Positions 7,652 through 16,923 of a stretch of DNA of 64,000 nt are shown in pieces. The translations under genes and the position numbers were made by a program. Source of the DNA: an uncultured Collinsella sp. (GTDB taxonomy: Bacteria > Actinomycetota > Coriobacteriia > Coriobacteriales > Coriobacteriaceae); contig CABSNF010000001.1 of NCBI GenBank assembly GCA_902478995.1, forward strand, positions 1 through 64,000. Direction: 5' to 3'. Numbering within the stretch: the first letter of the stretch is position 1; each line of letters starts with the position of its first letter. The notes below the pieces were generated by a model. It had not been told where the DNA came from. It saw only the letters and a program-made list of their open reading frames with translations, and made no database searches.

Positions 7652-8998
7652 CTACTCGAAGCTCAGCTGCTCCAGACGATCAAAGACCGTGTCGATACGG
7701 GTGAGGAAGTCCCACGGATCAAAGATCTCGTCGAGCTTCTCCTGACTGACGGTGCAGCGCGGGTCGGCCTCGAGACGCTCCTTAAAGGTGGGGCCGGAGA
7801 CACAATCCTGTACCTCGTGCCAGGTTGCCATAGCGTTCTCCTGCACAATGGCGTACGCGTCCTCGCGGGTGATGCCCGTGTCGACGAGGGCGAGCAGTAC
7901 CTTGGAAGAGAAGATGAGGCCGCGGGTCTTATTGAGGTTGGCCATCATGCGGGCGGGATACAGCTGCAGGCCGTCGATAACGCGGATGAGGCACTGGAAC
8001 ATGTGGTCGAGGGCGATGAAGCTATCGGCCTGGGCGACGCGCTCGGCAGAGGAGTGCGAAATGTCACGCTCGTGCCACAGGGCGACGTTATCGAAGGCAA
8101 CCTGGGCGTTGGACTTCACGACGCGCGACAGACCGCAGACTTTCTCCATGGTGATGGGGTTGCGCTTGTGCGGCATGGCTGAGCTGCCCTTTTGGCCCTT
8201 ACGGAACGGCTCCTCGGCCTCGAGCGTATCGGTCTTCTGTAGATTGCGAACCTCGGTAGCGATGCGCTCACAGGTGGCCGCTGTAGTGGCAAGCACGCCG
8301 GCAAGGTAGGCATGGTGATCGCGGCTGATGACCTGCGTGGACAGGGGATCGTGGACCAGGCCCAGGTGCTCGCAGACGTACTCCTCGACGAACGGCTCGA
8401 TGGAGCTGTACGTGCCGACAGCGCCCGAGATAGCACCGAAGGCAACATTCTTGCGGGCGTCCTCAAGACGATCCAGATCGCGCTTGAGCTCCCAGGCCCA
8501 AGAGCCAAACTTCATGCCGAAGGTCATCGGCTCGGCATGGATGCCATGAGTACGGCCGGCGCAGAGCGTGTTGCGCTCCTCAAAGGCGCGACGCTTGCAG
8601 ATCTCGCCGAGTTTTTTGACGTCCTCGATGATCAGGTCGCAGGCCTGGGTGAGCTGGTAGCACAGGGCCGTGTCGCCCAGATCGGAGCTGGTCATGCCAT
8701 AGTGAACCCAGCGGCTGGGCTTGGGGTCGCCCTCGGGAACATCGGCATCGATGTACTCCTTCATGTTGGTCAGGAAGGCAATGACGTCGTGGCGCGTGAC
8801 TTCCTCGATCTCATCGACCTTCGCCTTCTCAAAGTTGGCATGGTCGCGGATCCACTGGGCCTCGTCTTTGGAAATACCGATCTTGCCGAGCTCCGCCTGG
8901 GCCTCGCAGGCCAAGACCTCGATCTCCTGCCAAATGGCGTACTTGTTCTCGAGGGAGAAAATGTGTCCCATCTCCGGGCGGGTATAGCGATCGATCAT
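7652..8998 (-). CDS. purB: Adenylosuccinate lyase
   Basis: Splits SAICAR to AICAR and adenylosuccinate to AMP, both with release of fumarate, in purine synthesis. It is a 448-residue fumarase/aspartase-superfamily protein. The superfamily signature GSSAMPHKRNP is present, as are the active-site regions RTHGIHAEPMTFG and VISRDHHA. The start at 8998 (MIDRYTRPEM) has AAGGAG eight bases upstream; an in-frame ATG further upstream has no such support. It is a single gene, with purC, purA and purD at other sites in the window. Confidence 0.95.
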   Translation of the reverse strand: MIDRYTRPEMGHIFSLENKYAIWQEIEVLACEAQAELGKIGISKDEAQWIRDHANFEKAKVDEIEEVTRHDVIAFLTNMKEYIDADVPEGDPKPSRWVHYGMTSSDLGDTALCYQLTQACDLIIEDVKKLGEICKRRAFEERNTLCAGRTHGIHAEPMTFGMKFGSWAWELKRDLDRLEDARKNVAFGAISGAVGTYSSIEPFVEEYVCEHLGLVHDPLSTQVISRDHHAYLAGVLATTAATCERIATEVRNLQKTDTLEAEEPFRKGQKGSSAMPHKRNPITMEKVCGLSRVVKSNAQVAFDNVALWHERDISHSSAERVAQADSFIALDHMFQCLIRVIDGLQLYPARMMANLNKTRGLIFSSKVLLALVDTGITREDAYAIVQENAMATWHEVQDCVSGPTFKERLEADPRCTVSQEKLDEIFDPWDFLTRIDTVFDRLEQLSFE

Positions 8999-9100
8999 AG
9001 CGGCTCCTTTTTGGTTATTGGCACGTTGGTCGTAACCCATCCATTGTACCGTGCGCAGGTGCAAGTATGGGCAGCAGGCATTAACCTAACATTTTGGAAT

Positions 9101-9159
9101 TGGAGCGAGCAACGGGACATCTGCGCATTTGCTTCGCAAATCCGCACCGGCTTCAGGCG
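9101..9159 (-). repeat. 59-bp repeat with truncated tRNA-Gly 3' end, copy 1
   Basis: Bases 9101-9118 match the 3' end of tRNA-Gly including CCA, with one mismatch. The sequence then leaves the tRNA and continues with a segment containing the palindrome ATTTGCTTCGCAAAT. The copy at 9232-9290 is nearly identical. Confidence 0.75.
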
Positions 9160-9231
9160 AGCCCCTCAGCCTCACGAAGCCGCGGGGGAAGACTTTGTTG
9201 AATTGGCCGTCCCCATGTCTCCCGCACTCGA

Positions 9232-9290
9232 TGGAGCGGGCAACGGGACATCCGCGTATTTGCTTCGCAAATCCGCACCGGCTTCAGGCG
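9232..9290 (-). repeat. 59-bp repeat with truncated tRNA-Gly 3' end, copy 2
   Basis: Bases 9232-9249 are identical to 9424-9441, the 3' end of the intact tRNA-Gly; the remaining 41 bases match copy 1 with two differences. The offset from copy 1 is 131 bp. Confidence 0.75.
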
Positions 9291-9379
9291 CCTGTCGGCG
9301 CCTTCGCCTGCTCGCTACAAACGCTTCGCGTTTGCTTTACGCTCGCACCCTGTCGGGTTCGAGTCCCGGCGCTTTATTG

Positions 9380-9410
9380 AAAAAAGCACGGCACCGTAAT
9401 GGTGCCGTGC
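9380..9410 (-). terminator. Terminator of tRNA-Gly
   Basis: On the minus strand GCACGGCACC pairs with GGTGCCGTGC around a five-base loop, followed by six T. It begins 14 bp after the tRNA. Confidence 0.85.
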
Positions 9411-9423
9411 TTGTGCTTCTAGC

Positions 9424-9498
9424 TGGAGCGGGCAACGGGACTCGAACCCGCGAGTGTCAGCTTGGGAAGCTGATGCCTTACCACTTGGCGATGCCCGC
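9424..9498 (-). tRNA. tRNA-Gly (anticodon CCC)
   Basis: The cloverleaf on the minus strand has acceptor GCGGGCA/TGCCCGC, anticodon loop TTCCCAA (anticodon CCC), T-arm GCGGGTTCGAGTCCCG and an encoded CCA. A terminator follows. Confidence 0.95.
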
Positions 9499-9795
9499 AT
9501 ATGTGGGGGATAGTATAACGCGGTTGTCTTGTTCGATACAAGGGTGGCGATGCTTGTTTTAGCTATGGAGATTCGTTTGAAAATCGCGTCAATTGTGGAG
9601 ATGAGGACCTTTGACCTCCTGTTCTCCTTATCTTCTACCTGCGCTTTTGCTTGATTGTTGTATTTGAGCTCAATTTGTCAGGAATTGGGCAAGCTTTTGG
9701 TCAGGCTCCGGTACTTACCCGCATGAACCTCGGGGGTAGCCTCATCCTACGCGTCGCAGCCTCCCCGTGCGGCGCACGAGGGATAAGGAGCAGCC
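9499..9795. other. Long leader upstream of the surface adhesin
   Basis: A 297-bp AT-richer stretch between tRNA-Gly and the adhesin gene. It holds a short hairpin (GAGGACCTTTGACCTC, about 9602-9617) and the AAGGAG ribosome site just before 9796. I compared it with common riboswitch signatures and found no convincing match. Confidence 0.4.
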
Positions 9796-12700
9796 ATGTC
9801 CAACGCACCCACGCACTCTGTCCACAGCGCAATCGCAACAGGTCCGCTGCTCCTGCTCCTCTTCCTGCTTTTCGGCTGCCTGGCACCGGGAGCCGCATTT
9901 GCCGTCGATGGCTACGACCAGCTCGGCTTCCGCACTATTAGCGATGATTGTGGGCCCTTCTTCATCGGCAAGTATGAAGCTCAAGACACCTCGATTGCCT
10001 ACTGCATGAACCAGGAGCGCCCCGGCCCCACCAAACCGGGCGGCCCATGGCTCAACTTTGATCAAGGCTGGGTGTGGCTCGACGACGAGTTCGCGGCAAT
10101 CGTTTGTCACGGATATCCCACCACCACGTCGTTTGGCGGTTACCATCTTTCACCCGATCGCGCCCGCGCCGCCACCCAGCTTGCCGTATGGATGCTCAAC
10201 GGCACTACCCATGTCGACGGCACCTACTCCTACACGACCGCTCAGGGTAAAACCAAGAGCGGACACTTTACCGCCGACAATGAAGTCGTGGCGGCTGCGC
10301 GGTGGCTCCACGACAGCGCAAAATCAGGAAGCATCGAAGCCGCTCCGCACCGCGCGCGACGCTATCTAGGGGCCGTATCGGGCGGCAGCAAACGTCAAGA
10401 CATGCTCTATGTACTGCCGGCGGTCTCTGTTTCCTTCCAAAAGCAGTCTGCTAACACCGTTATTACCAGCGGAAACAATACCTATCAGTTTACCGGGGCA
10501 ACATTCGATATTTTTGAGAGCGCCAGCGGCGCGCGTGTCGGCACCATCAAGATGGACAGCAACGGTCGAGCGCAAGCAACACTTCTGCCCAACACGGCAT
10601 ACTACCTAGTTGAAACGAAGGCGCCGGCCGGCTATGTCCCCCGCCACGATCGTATTGCCTTTACCACGGGGAATGACGGCGGGCGGGTCGCCATTGATGA
10701 ACAGCCCGGCACCATCAATCTGCGTATCGTAAAACTCGATGCCGCGACGAATGCCGGCCCCCAGGTGGGATCTTCACTCGCAGGAGCAGAGTTCACGTGT
10801 GTGTCGCAATCAACCCCTGGATGGGCACAAATCCTCACGACCGACGAAAGCGGTCGGGCCACCCTCGCCGATGTCCCCTTAGGAACCTTTACCATCTACG
10901 AATCAAAAGCCCCCGAGGGCTACCTGCCATCCAACGACAGCTGGACCTATACCGTTGGAGCCGACCAGCTCGGCGATTCAGGCGTGGTCGAGATCGAATC
11001 TCGCGTTTCCGATATCCCCATTGCGTTTAACCTTGAGATTTCCAAATTCAAGGATTACGGCAATAGCGACCAATCCGGCCTGGAGCAGCCGGCGGAAGGT
11101 GTTGTCTTTGAGGTTGTCAGCAACAGCTCTCAGCAGGTTGTTGGCACACTGACCACAAACATCTATGGCTTTGCCTCCACCAAAGATCAGCCCGAAGCAT
11201 GGTTCGGCGCAGGCAAGCGACCCGCCGGTGTCCACGGAGCCGTCCCATACGACCGTGCCGGCTACACGGTTCGCGAGGTTCCGGAAACCGTCCCCGAGGG
11301 TTTTAAACGTGCAGGGGAATGGACCGTCGGGGCCAATCAGATTTCCGACGGCGCCGAGCTTCAATATATCGTGGACAACCACGCTCTGTCGACGCATCTC
11401 CAGATTGTAAAACGCGATGCCCAAACAGGCGCTTCTGTTCCCCTAGCCGGATTCACCTTCCAACTCCTCGACAGCAATCACGAACCTGTCTCACAAACTT
11501 GCTGGTATCCAGCACATGACGTAATGGACACCTTTACGACTGACGCGACCGGGACCGTCACACTGCCCGAATCGCTCGTGCCGGGCACCTATTATGTACG
11601 CGAAACCTCGGCCAAAGAGCCCTATCTTGTCGGCGAAGAGATCGAGGTAAACATACCCGCCGACATGAACCTAACGCCCGTTGCAGTCGCCTCGTATTAT
11701 GACCACGCCGCGACCGGAAACATCAGGATCGTTAAAACCGATGCCATAGACGGCAGCAGCCTCGCGGGCGCCGTCTTTGAGATCCGTGCCTCGGGTGATA
11801 TCGTGCGCCCCGACGGTAGCATTGCCGCGCTCGACGGTGAGACTGTCGCGACCGTCACGACGGATGAAACTGGAGAAGCACGCGCGGACAACCTCCCGCT
11901 GGGACTTGGCACCGCACGCTACGAGGTTGTCGAGACTCAAGCGCCGGCAGGCTTCTTGCTCGATCGGACAACCCATATTGTCGACCTTACTTATGCCGAC
12001 CAGAAAACACCCGTTGTAGAAGCACGGCTTAACGTATCCGACGATTACACCAAGGTTGATATCTCCAAGGTCGATGCAAGCGGTGAGCAGGAAGTGGAAG
12101 GCGCACAACTCACCTTATATGGTCCCGATAAAACCGAAATAGACTCCTGGACCTCATCCGACAAGCCACACCGCGTCGAACATCTTGCACCCGGCACCTA
12201 CTCGTTGCGCGAAATGATGTCTCCGCGGACCTATGACCTTGCCGAGGAAATAACGTTTGAAATAAAGGATACGGGAGAAGTCCAAACCATCGCGATGAAG
12301 GATGCGCCCATCGAGATCAAGGGACAGGTCGACAAGCGTCAGGAACTTGTCCAACCTATCGAAAAGGGCCTGTTGGCTAACGGCGATGGTAAAAACCGCG
12401 CCACGACGCAAACCAATAGTGATGGGCTTTTCTCCTATACCATCGATGCTCGAAACGATTCCGCTACTTGGGTTGATGAGTTTACGATTACCGATGATCT
12501 TGAGTGCGCCAAAGACGGCACAGCGAGATTCATCTCAATCGAAACCCCCGTCGCCATCGGCGACCTCAACGGTCTGTGCAACGTATGGTATCGCACGACG
12601 CCGTTGGACTCGACAGACGTCGGTGAGCCGGCAAACGCGACACTTGACGATGGGCACGAAAATCCTTGGCTTGAGTCCGACGAAGTAAAAGAGAGCCTTG

Positions 12701-13227
12701 GTGAGGACTGTCGCCTCGTCGATTACGACGGCTGGCGCCTCTGGAAGGCGGATGTCTCGACCACGGAATCCACCACACTCGAGGCGGAAGAGCTCGACCT
12801 TACACCCAATACCGTCGTAACAGGCATTCGAATTGAATACGGTGCGGTAGCCGCCGACTTTACGACTCGAAGCGATGCGGATTCTTGGACCCGCGATGAT
12901 CTCAAAGATGAGCACGACGACCTTGACGATGCCAAAGCAATCCTTGGCACAGACGCTCGGGGCGCAGTCGTACACATGCAGGCAACGTCGGCTTATACGC
13001 CCCAAACCGCACTCACCAACAGCGCGCGCGTCGATCTTTGCCGCAACGGTGGCGGCGATAAACTTGAGTCACATGACGAGGACAGCGTCATTCAACGCTG
13101 TACCCTACCGCAGGACCTACCGGCAACAGGATCAGTTCCCATCGCCGCTTGCATCACCGCGCTCCTGACCTCGGGTGCCGCAGCCCTATGGTTCGCTCGC
13201 CTTAGGTCGATCCCAAAGAAGCGCTAG
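9796..13227 (+). CDS. LPXTG surface adhesin with thioester domain and SpaA/Cna-B repeats
   Basis: A 1143-residue cell-wall-anchored protein. It has a signal peptide (hydrophobic about 14-36), then a probable thioester domain with Cys 70 in AYCMNQ and Gln 128 in TQLAVWML. Such domains bind host surfaces covalently in other Gram-positive bacteria. About six SpaA/Cna-B-like repeats follow, marked by ETKAPAGY, ESKAPEGY, REVPETVPEGF, RETSAKEPY, ETQAPAGF and REMMSPRTY. A longer beta domain comes next (about 840-1090), then LPATG at 1108-1112, a hydrophobic segment and a basic tail for sortase anchoring. The start has AAGGAG upstream. No sortase gene is in the window. Covalent adhesion is inferred from family knowledge. 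Confidence 0.85.
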   Translation: MSNAPTHSVHSAIATGPLLLLLFLLFGCLAPGAAFAVDGYDQLGFRTISDDCGPFFIGKYEAQDTSIAYCMNQERPGPTKPGGPWLNFDQGWVWLDDEFAAIVCHGYPTTTSFGGYHLSPDRARAATQLAVWMLNGTTHVDGTYSYTTAQGKTKSGHFTADNEVVAAARWLHDSAKSGSIEAAPHRARRYLGAVSGGSKRQDMLYVLPAVSVSFQKQSANTVITSGNNTYQFTGATFDIFESASGARVGTIKMDSNGRAQATLLPNTAYYLVETKAPAGYVPRHDRIAFTTGNDGGRVAIDEQPGTINLRIVKLDAATNAGPQVGSSLAGAEFTCVSQSTPGWAQILTTDESGRATLADVPLGTFTIYESKAPEGYLPSNDSWTYTVGADQLGDSGVVEIESRVSDIPIAFNLEISKFKDYGNSDQSGLEQPAEGVVFEVVSNSSQQVVGTLTTNIYGFASTKDQPEAWFGAGKRPAGVHGAVPYDRAGYTVREVPETVPEGFKRAGEWTVGANQISDGAELQYIVDNHALSTHLQIVKRDAQTGASVPLAGFTFQLLDSNHEPVSQTCWYPAHDVMDTFTTDATGTVTLPESLVPGTYYVRETSAKEPYLVGEEIEVNIPADMNLTPVAVASYYDHAATGNIRIVKTDAIDGSSLAGAVFEIRASGDIVRPDGSIAALDGETVATVTTDETGEARADNLPLGLGTARYEVVETQAPAGFLLDRTTHIVDLTYADQKTPVVEARLNVSDDYTKVDISKVDASGEQEVEGAQLTLYGPDKTEIDSWTSSDKPHRVEHLAPGTYSLREMMSPRTYDLAEEITFEIKDTGEVQTIAMKDAPIEIKGQVDKRQELVQPIEKGLLANGDGKNRATTQTNSDGLFSYTIDARNDSATWVDEFTITDDLECAKDGTARFISIETPVAIGDLNGLCNVWYRTTPLDSTDVGEPANATLDDGHENPWLESDEVKESLGEDCRLVDYDGWRLWKADVSTTESTTLEAEELDLTPNTVVTGIRIEYGAVAADFTTRSDADSWTRDDLKDEHDDLDDAKAILGTDARGAVVHMQATSAYTPQTALTNSARVDLCRNGGGDKLESHDEDSVIQRCTLPQDLPATGSVPIAACITALLTSGAAALWFARLRSIPKKR

Positions 13228-13234
13228 CGCGATG

Positions 13235-13273
13235 AAAAAGCGGGCGAGCCAGTCCCCTGGCTCGCCCGCTTTC
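13235..13273. terminator. Bidirectional terminator between convergent genes
   Basis: A perfect 16-bp stem, AAAGCGGGCGAGCCAG, with a TCCC loop. T/A tracts flank both sides, so it can serve the adhesin (+) and the small membrane protein (-). Confidence 0.8.
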
Positions 13274-13293
13274 AATCATTTAAATCGCCGCAT

Positions 13294-13512
13294 CTACTCT
13301 GCAGACGAAGATCCACCATCAACGATTGCCTGCTCGGACTCAGGAATCCCATCGGCACCCGTACTCTGTTCTTGCTCCACCTCTTCGCTGATTGCGGAGG
13401 CGGGGGTCGAGCCCTTTGCGCCCACGATGTAGGCAGCCCCAAATCCTAACGCAATGGCAATCAAGGTCAAAATCACGTAGACAGGCCAATGGCGCTTAAT
13501 ATACGAAAACAC
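13294..13512 (-). CDS. Small single-pass membrane protein
   Basis: A 72-residue protein of unknown function. It has one transmembrane helix near residues 10-31 (VYVILTLIAIALGFGAAYIV) and an acidic Ser/Glu-rich tail. It lies 21 bp downstream of the M28-like membrane protein on the same strand and may be its partner. Confidence 0.6.
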   Translation of the reverse strand: MFSYIKRHWPVYVILTLIAIALGFGAAYIVGAKGSTPASAISEEVEQEQSTGADGIPESEQAIVDGGSSSAE

Positions 13513-13533
13513 GTTGACTCCTTAGAGCTCCGT

Positions 13534-16500
13534 CTACGAACGGCGGATAACCTCGGTCACGACCTCGGATACCGTAGCAATGTTCGTCGGGTTGACATTG
13601 TGGGGCAGGTCGTCCTCGGTACGAGCGCAAGCCAGACGCGTGCCGTCCACGCCGGCGATGGTAAGGGCTCGGCGGCTCGCCTCGAGCGCAGCATAGGCAT
13701 CGGTCTTGGCATAGGGCATCTCGAGCGCGCCACAATCGACATGGAACGACTTGCAGACCTTGCTGACCAGGTTCATGATGCGGCGATCGCCCTTGAGCAG
13801 TTGTTGTTCGCCCTCGACCGTCACCACCGAAAGCCTACCGGCGCCGACGGATTCAAGATTGATAAAGAATACGCCGCGGAGCTTATCGCGATGCGAAGCC
13901 AAGAAGGCCTTCATGCCAGCGCCATCACAATCCGAGGCGCCCGTTGCCACAAACCAGATATCGTGACCGAGCAGCTCATCATCGCCCATAGAGGCGACAG
14001 CCGAGAGCATATCTTCGGAAGAAGCGCCATCGGAAGACGTAGCGCCACCCTTCCAGCCATCGTTATCGTCCTCGAAGTTATCCCACGAACCGATACCGCG
14101 ACCGGACTTCTTGGCATCGTAATCGTCTTCGACGCCCAGCCAGTCACTCATGCTGTCCTGCTCGTTTTTCTTTTTACGGCCGAACAGACCACCCAGGCCG
14201 CGCTTACTAGACTTGGGTGCCGCCGGGGCGGGAGCCGAAATGGTCTCGATCGGCTGTGCGCCCGACGCAACGGGCATAGGAGGCGCAACGGGTGCCGATG
14301 TGGGTTCGGGGCCTTGGGCGGTAGCAAAGGGATCGTTGACCTGTGCGGAGGGGTCGGGAAGGTCGAACAGCGACGTGCGAGACGCAACGTTTGCCTGCTT
14401 CATAGACGGCAGCGACGGATCGGGGACCGAAGCCAGCGGAGACGAGGAAGGTGCAGGCGACGGTGCCGACGCCGGATCGGGAACATTCATCTGCGGGCGC
14501 GGCGATGCCTGGGAGGAAATCTGGGCCATAAGGGAATCGACCGTTTCGTCCTGGGTGGGAGCGACATTGGCAACCGTGGCACCGGAACCACTCGGGGTCG
14601 GCATGGTGAAAATCTGCGTGGAATAAGGCCTCGACTCATCCGTCTCGGGAGTCTCGGAAACCGCAGGCACTTCCTCCTGCTCGACCTCGGTCGAATCATC
14701 TTGCTCGGCTGCCGCGTATTGCTCTTCGTCAGAGTTGGCCTCGACGGGCTCGTCCTCGGCGGCATCTTGGATTTCGGCAGCATCAACAGGCTCGTCATCG
14801 TCTGCCGCGTCGCCCTGCTCATCGGAAACAGGAAGGGGCTCGGCAATCGCGGTGCCCTGTTTTTCAAACGTTATCGTGGAATCGAACTGCGCGGCATCAA
14901 ACGACATGGTGCTATCGACGTGCTGCTGAGCCTCGAAAGACGTCGTCGCTTCAACAACATCCGCGGACGCCGGTTGCTGGGACTCAAAGGACGTTGTAGC
15001 TTCGGCGGCTTCGACGGGCGCGGACTGCATAGCCTCGTTCTGCTCGAACTCTTGCGCCGCGAGCTCACGTGCCGCCTCGGCTGCCTGCTGCTGAGCGATA
15101 GCCTCCTGCTCGGCAGCCTCGCGTGCGGCAGCGCGCTTCCCCTCGAAATCGTCGACAAATTTCTTGCCCTTTGCAAACGCACCCTTAAAGAAGTTGGAAG
15201 CGCTGGCGCCAATCGACGAGAACGCGGATGCAATGTCGGCATGCGGCGTTGCCGCGGGAATCTCGGCCGAGAAATCAGTATCGCTCTCGTAAGACACGCG
15301 CCTCGGTTGTTCAACGTAATCGTCGTCAGACTCGTCCGCAACGTCTTGCGCCGGTGCGGCGGGAGCCAAAATGTCCAGTCCTGCCGCGGGATCGAACGCG
15401 GACACCGCCTCGGGATCGGCAACGGCAGCGGTAACCGCGGCAGACTCATCATCCGCAGCGACAACGGGCGCAGGCGCAGCCACGACGGGGGCAGGCTCGG
15501 GCTCAAACGTTGGCTCCTCGCCCTCCTCGTAATCGAGCGTGCAGGACTCGGGAAGCATTCCGAGCGCACGGATGGCATCCGAACCAAAGCGGATGTTGCC
15601 GGCGGCGTTGCGATAGAGCTTGGGCTCGGGCTCGGCAGACTCCTCCGCCGGCTCGGCAGCGGGGACCTCGTCATTGAACTCTTCGGCTTGGGCAGCCTGA
15701 TTCTGATCCTCGGGCACGATAGCGCCGATCAGCGTCTCGTCGGCAGACGCACCCTCAAAGCCCTCGATTTGCTCGTCGAAAGCCTCACCCTGTTCGGGCT
15801 CGGTCTGAGCGTCGGGAGCAATCGGCTGACCGAATTCGTCCTCGGCGTAGGTAGGCTCTTCATACTCGATGGTGTTGCCGTAGTCGTTTTGCTGCTGGGC
15901 CGCGGCATATTCCGCCGCTGCGCGCGCCATTTCCTCGGCACGACGCTTCTGCTCCCCAAAATAGGTATCGAACGGAACATCGTCGGGAAACTCGTTTTCG
16001 CCCTGGAAGGGAGCAACGTTGTCCATAACGCCGAGCATAGCGGCGACAGAAGACTTGTTGCACACCGCGCCAGACGTATAGGGAAGAATGTGGCGGTTAG
16101 AGATGATGTTTGCCGCGTTGGCAAGTGCAACGAGGGAAGCGAGGATCGCGACAATCCACAGCAGAACCTTGAGCGCGCCGGGGAGCGGCAGAATACGCAG
16201 GATGGCAACGGCAGCGGGGGCAACCGTGGCAACGGGCAACAGCTTGGCGATGAGCGCACGATACGAAGCATAAGGCTCGCGGGCGAGCAGCTCAGCACGG
16301 GGAGAGTCGTAGTGTGCGACAACGACCACCGGGCGGTTACGCGGGGACGCGAGCGGGCCCGAGGCCTTGTGGTAGGCGATGACATTTTGGCTCACGCCCG
16401 TCTTGCCCAGGCGCGAAACCACGGGGTGGCCCGTGCGCTCGAGCACGTAAAGAACGGCGCCGACAATGGCCAGCAAGGTGCCGACCAAGCCGATACCGCC

Positions 16501-16725
16501 GCCGATGCCCATCAGCAGGGCGCCGGCAAACGCAAGAATACCGGTAACGGCAAATGCCAACCTACTGGGCGCCGGGGCATTGAACTCCTGAACCTCGGGG
16601 TCAAAGCCGTGGTTGCGGAAGATCTGAGCGATATCTTCGGCAGCCAAGCGCTCTTCTTCGCTGCATGCCGGCGTAATGCCGGTGTTCTGCAGCAGGTGGT
16701 TAATATAGTTCTGGGTGTTCGCCAT
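13534..16725 (-). CDS. Membrane protein with split, altered M28-peptidase-like domain
   Basis: A 1063-residue protein. The N-terminal part carries two hydrophobic segments (about 56-95), an M28-like motif VVVVAHYDSPRAE (His 138, Asp 140), two more helices (about 160-205), and GAVCNKSSVAAML where M28 enzymes have GAxDNxSGVAAL. About 670 residues of low-complexity acidic, Ala/Pro/Glu-rich sequence follow. The C-terminal 144 residues resume an M28-like fold (FVATGASDCDGAGMKAF, FFINLESVGAG, DDLPHNVNP). The usual bridging Asp is Cys and the Glu-Glu pair is Ser-Asp, so catalysis is doubtful. I chose the ATG at 16725 with GGAG upstream; 50 upstream codons are probably non-coding. Confidence 0.65.
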   Translation of the reverse strand: MANTQNYINHLLQNTGITPACSEEERLAAEDIAQIFRNHGFDPEVQEFNAPAPSRLAFAVTGILAFAGALLMGIGGGIGLVGTLLAIVGAVLYVLERTGHPVVSRLGKTGVSQNVIAYHKASGPLASPRNRPVVVVAHYDSPRAELLAREPYASYRALIAKLLPVATVAPAAVAILRILPLPGALKVLLWIVAILASLVALANAANIISNRHILPYTSGAVCNKSSVAAMLGVMDNVAPFQGENEFPDDVPFDTYFGEQKRRAEEMARAAAEYAAAQQQNDYGNTIEYEEPTYAEDEFGQPIAPDAQTEPEQGEAFDEQIEGFEGASADETLIGAIVPEDQNQAAQAEEFNDEVPAAEPAEESAEPEPKLYRNAAGNIRFGSDAIRALGMLPESCTLDYEEGEEPTFEPEPAPVVAAPAPVVAADDESAAVTAAVADPEAVSAFDPAAGLDILAPAAPAQDVADESDDDYVEQPRRVSYESDTDFSAEIPAATPHADIASAFSSIGASASNFFKGAFAKGKKFVDDFEGKRAAAREAAEQEAIAQQQAAEAARELAAQEFEQNEAMQSAPVEAAEATTSFESQQPASADVVEATTSFEAQQHVDSTMSFDAAQFDSTITFEKQGTAIAEPLPVSDEQGDAADDDEPVDAAEIQDAAEDEPVEANSDEEQYAAAEQDDSTEVEQEEVPAVSETPETDESRPYSTQIFTMPTPSGSGATVANVAPTQDETVDSLMAQISSQASPRPQMNVPDPASAPSPAPSSSPLASVPDPSLPSMKQANVASRTSLFDLPDPSAQVNDPFATAQGPEPTSAPVAPPMPVASGAQPIETISAPAPAAPKSSKRGLGGLFGRKKKNEQDSMSDWLGVEDDYDAKKSGRGIGSWDNFEDDNDGWKGGATSSDGASSEDMLSAVASMGDDELLGHDIWFVATGASDCDGAGMKAFLASHRDKLRGVFFINLESVGAGRLSVVTVEGEQQLLKGDRRIMNLVSKVCKSFHVDCGALEMPYAKTDAYAALEASRRALTIAGVDGTRLACARTEDDLPHNVNPTNIATVSEVVTEVIRRS

Positions 16726-16923
16726 GTGCGCTCCACATCCATAATCCGACAAATAGGCCCAATGCATGCACATTAGAACCGTATATAGTCGAAAGTATAC
16801 CCCGAGCGAGCGCAAACGACCGAATTCGGGCCATCTTAACGCCCCGAGCGGACAAGGATATAGCCTAATCTCCATATCGGACTAAAATCATGGCAGCAAA
16901 CCACCTTCTCATGCGAGGACTCT

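Larger units (their letters stand above)
9065..9423. other. Intergenic region of tRNA-Gly 3'-end fragments and palindromes
   Basis: No gene. It contains two copies of a 59-bp repeat that begins with the last 18 bases of tRNA-Gly. A palindrome-rich spacer follows (ATTTGCTTCGCAAAT, AACGCTTCGCGTT), then a T-arm mimic TCGGGTTCGAGTCCCGGC at 9353-9370 and the terminator of the intact tRNA. The arrangement parallels that beside tRNA-Lys at 302-568. Confidence 0.7.

Noticed and set aside
9101..9290. Two 59-bp repeats that could suggest a CRISPR array
   Set aside because: Only two copies, unequal context, tRNA sequence at their start and no cas genes.
9499..9795. Possible riboswitch before the adhesin
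   Set aside because: I could not match a known riboswitch core (including cyclic di-GMP); only a short hairpin and a ribosome site are clear.
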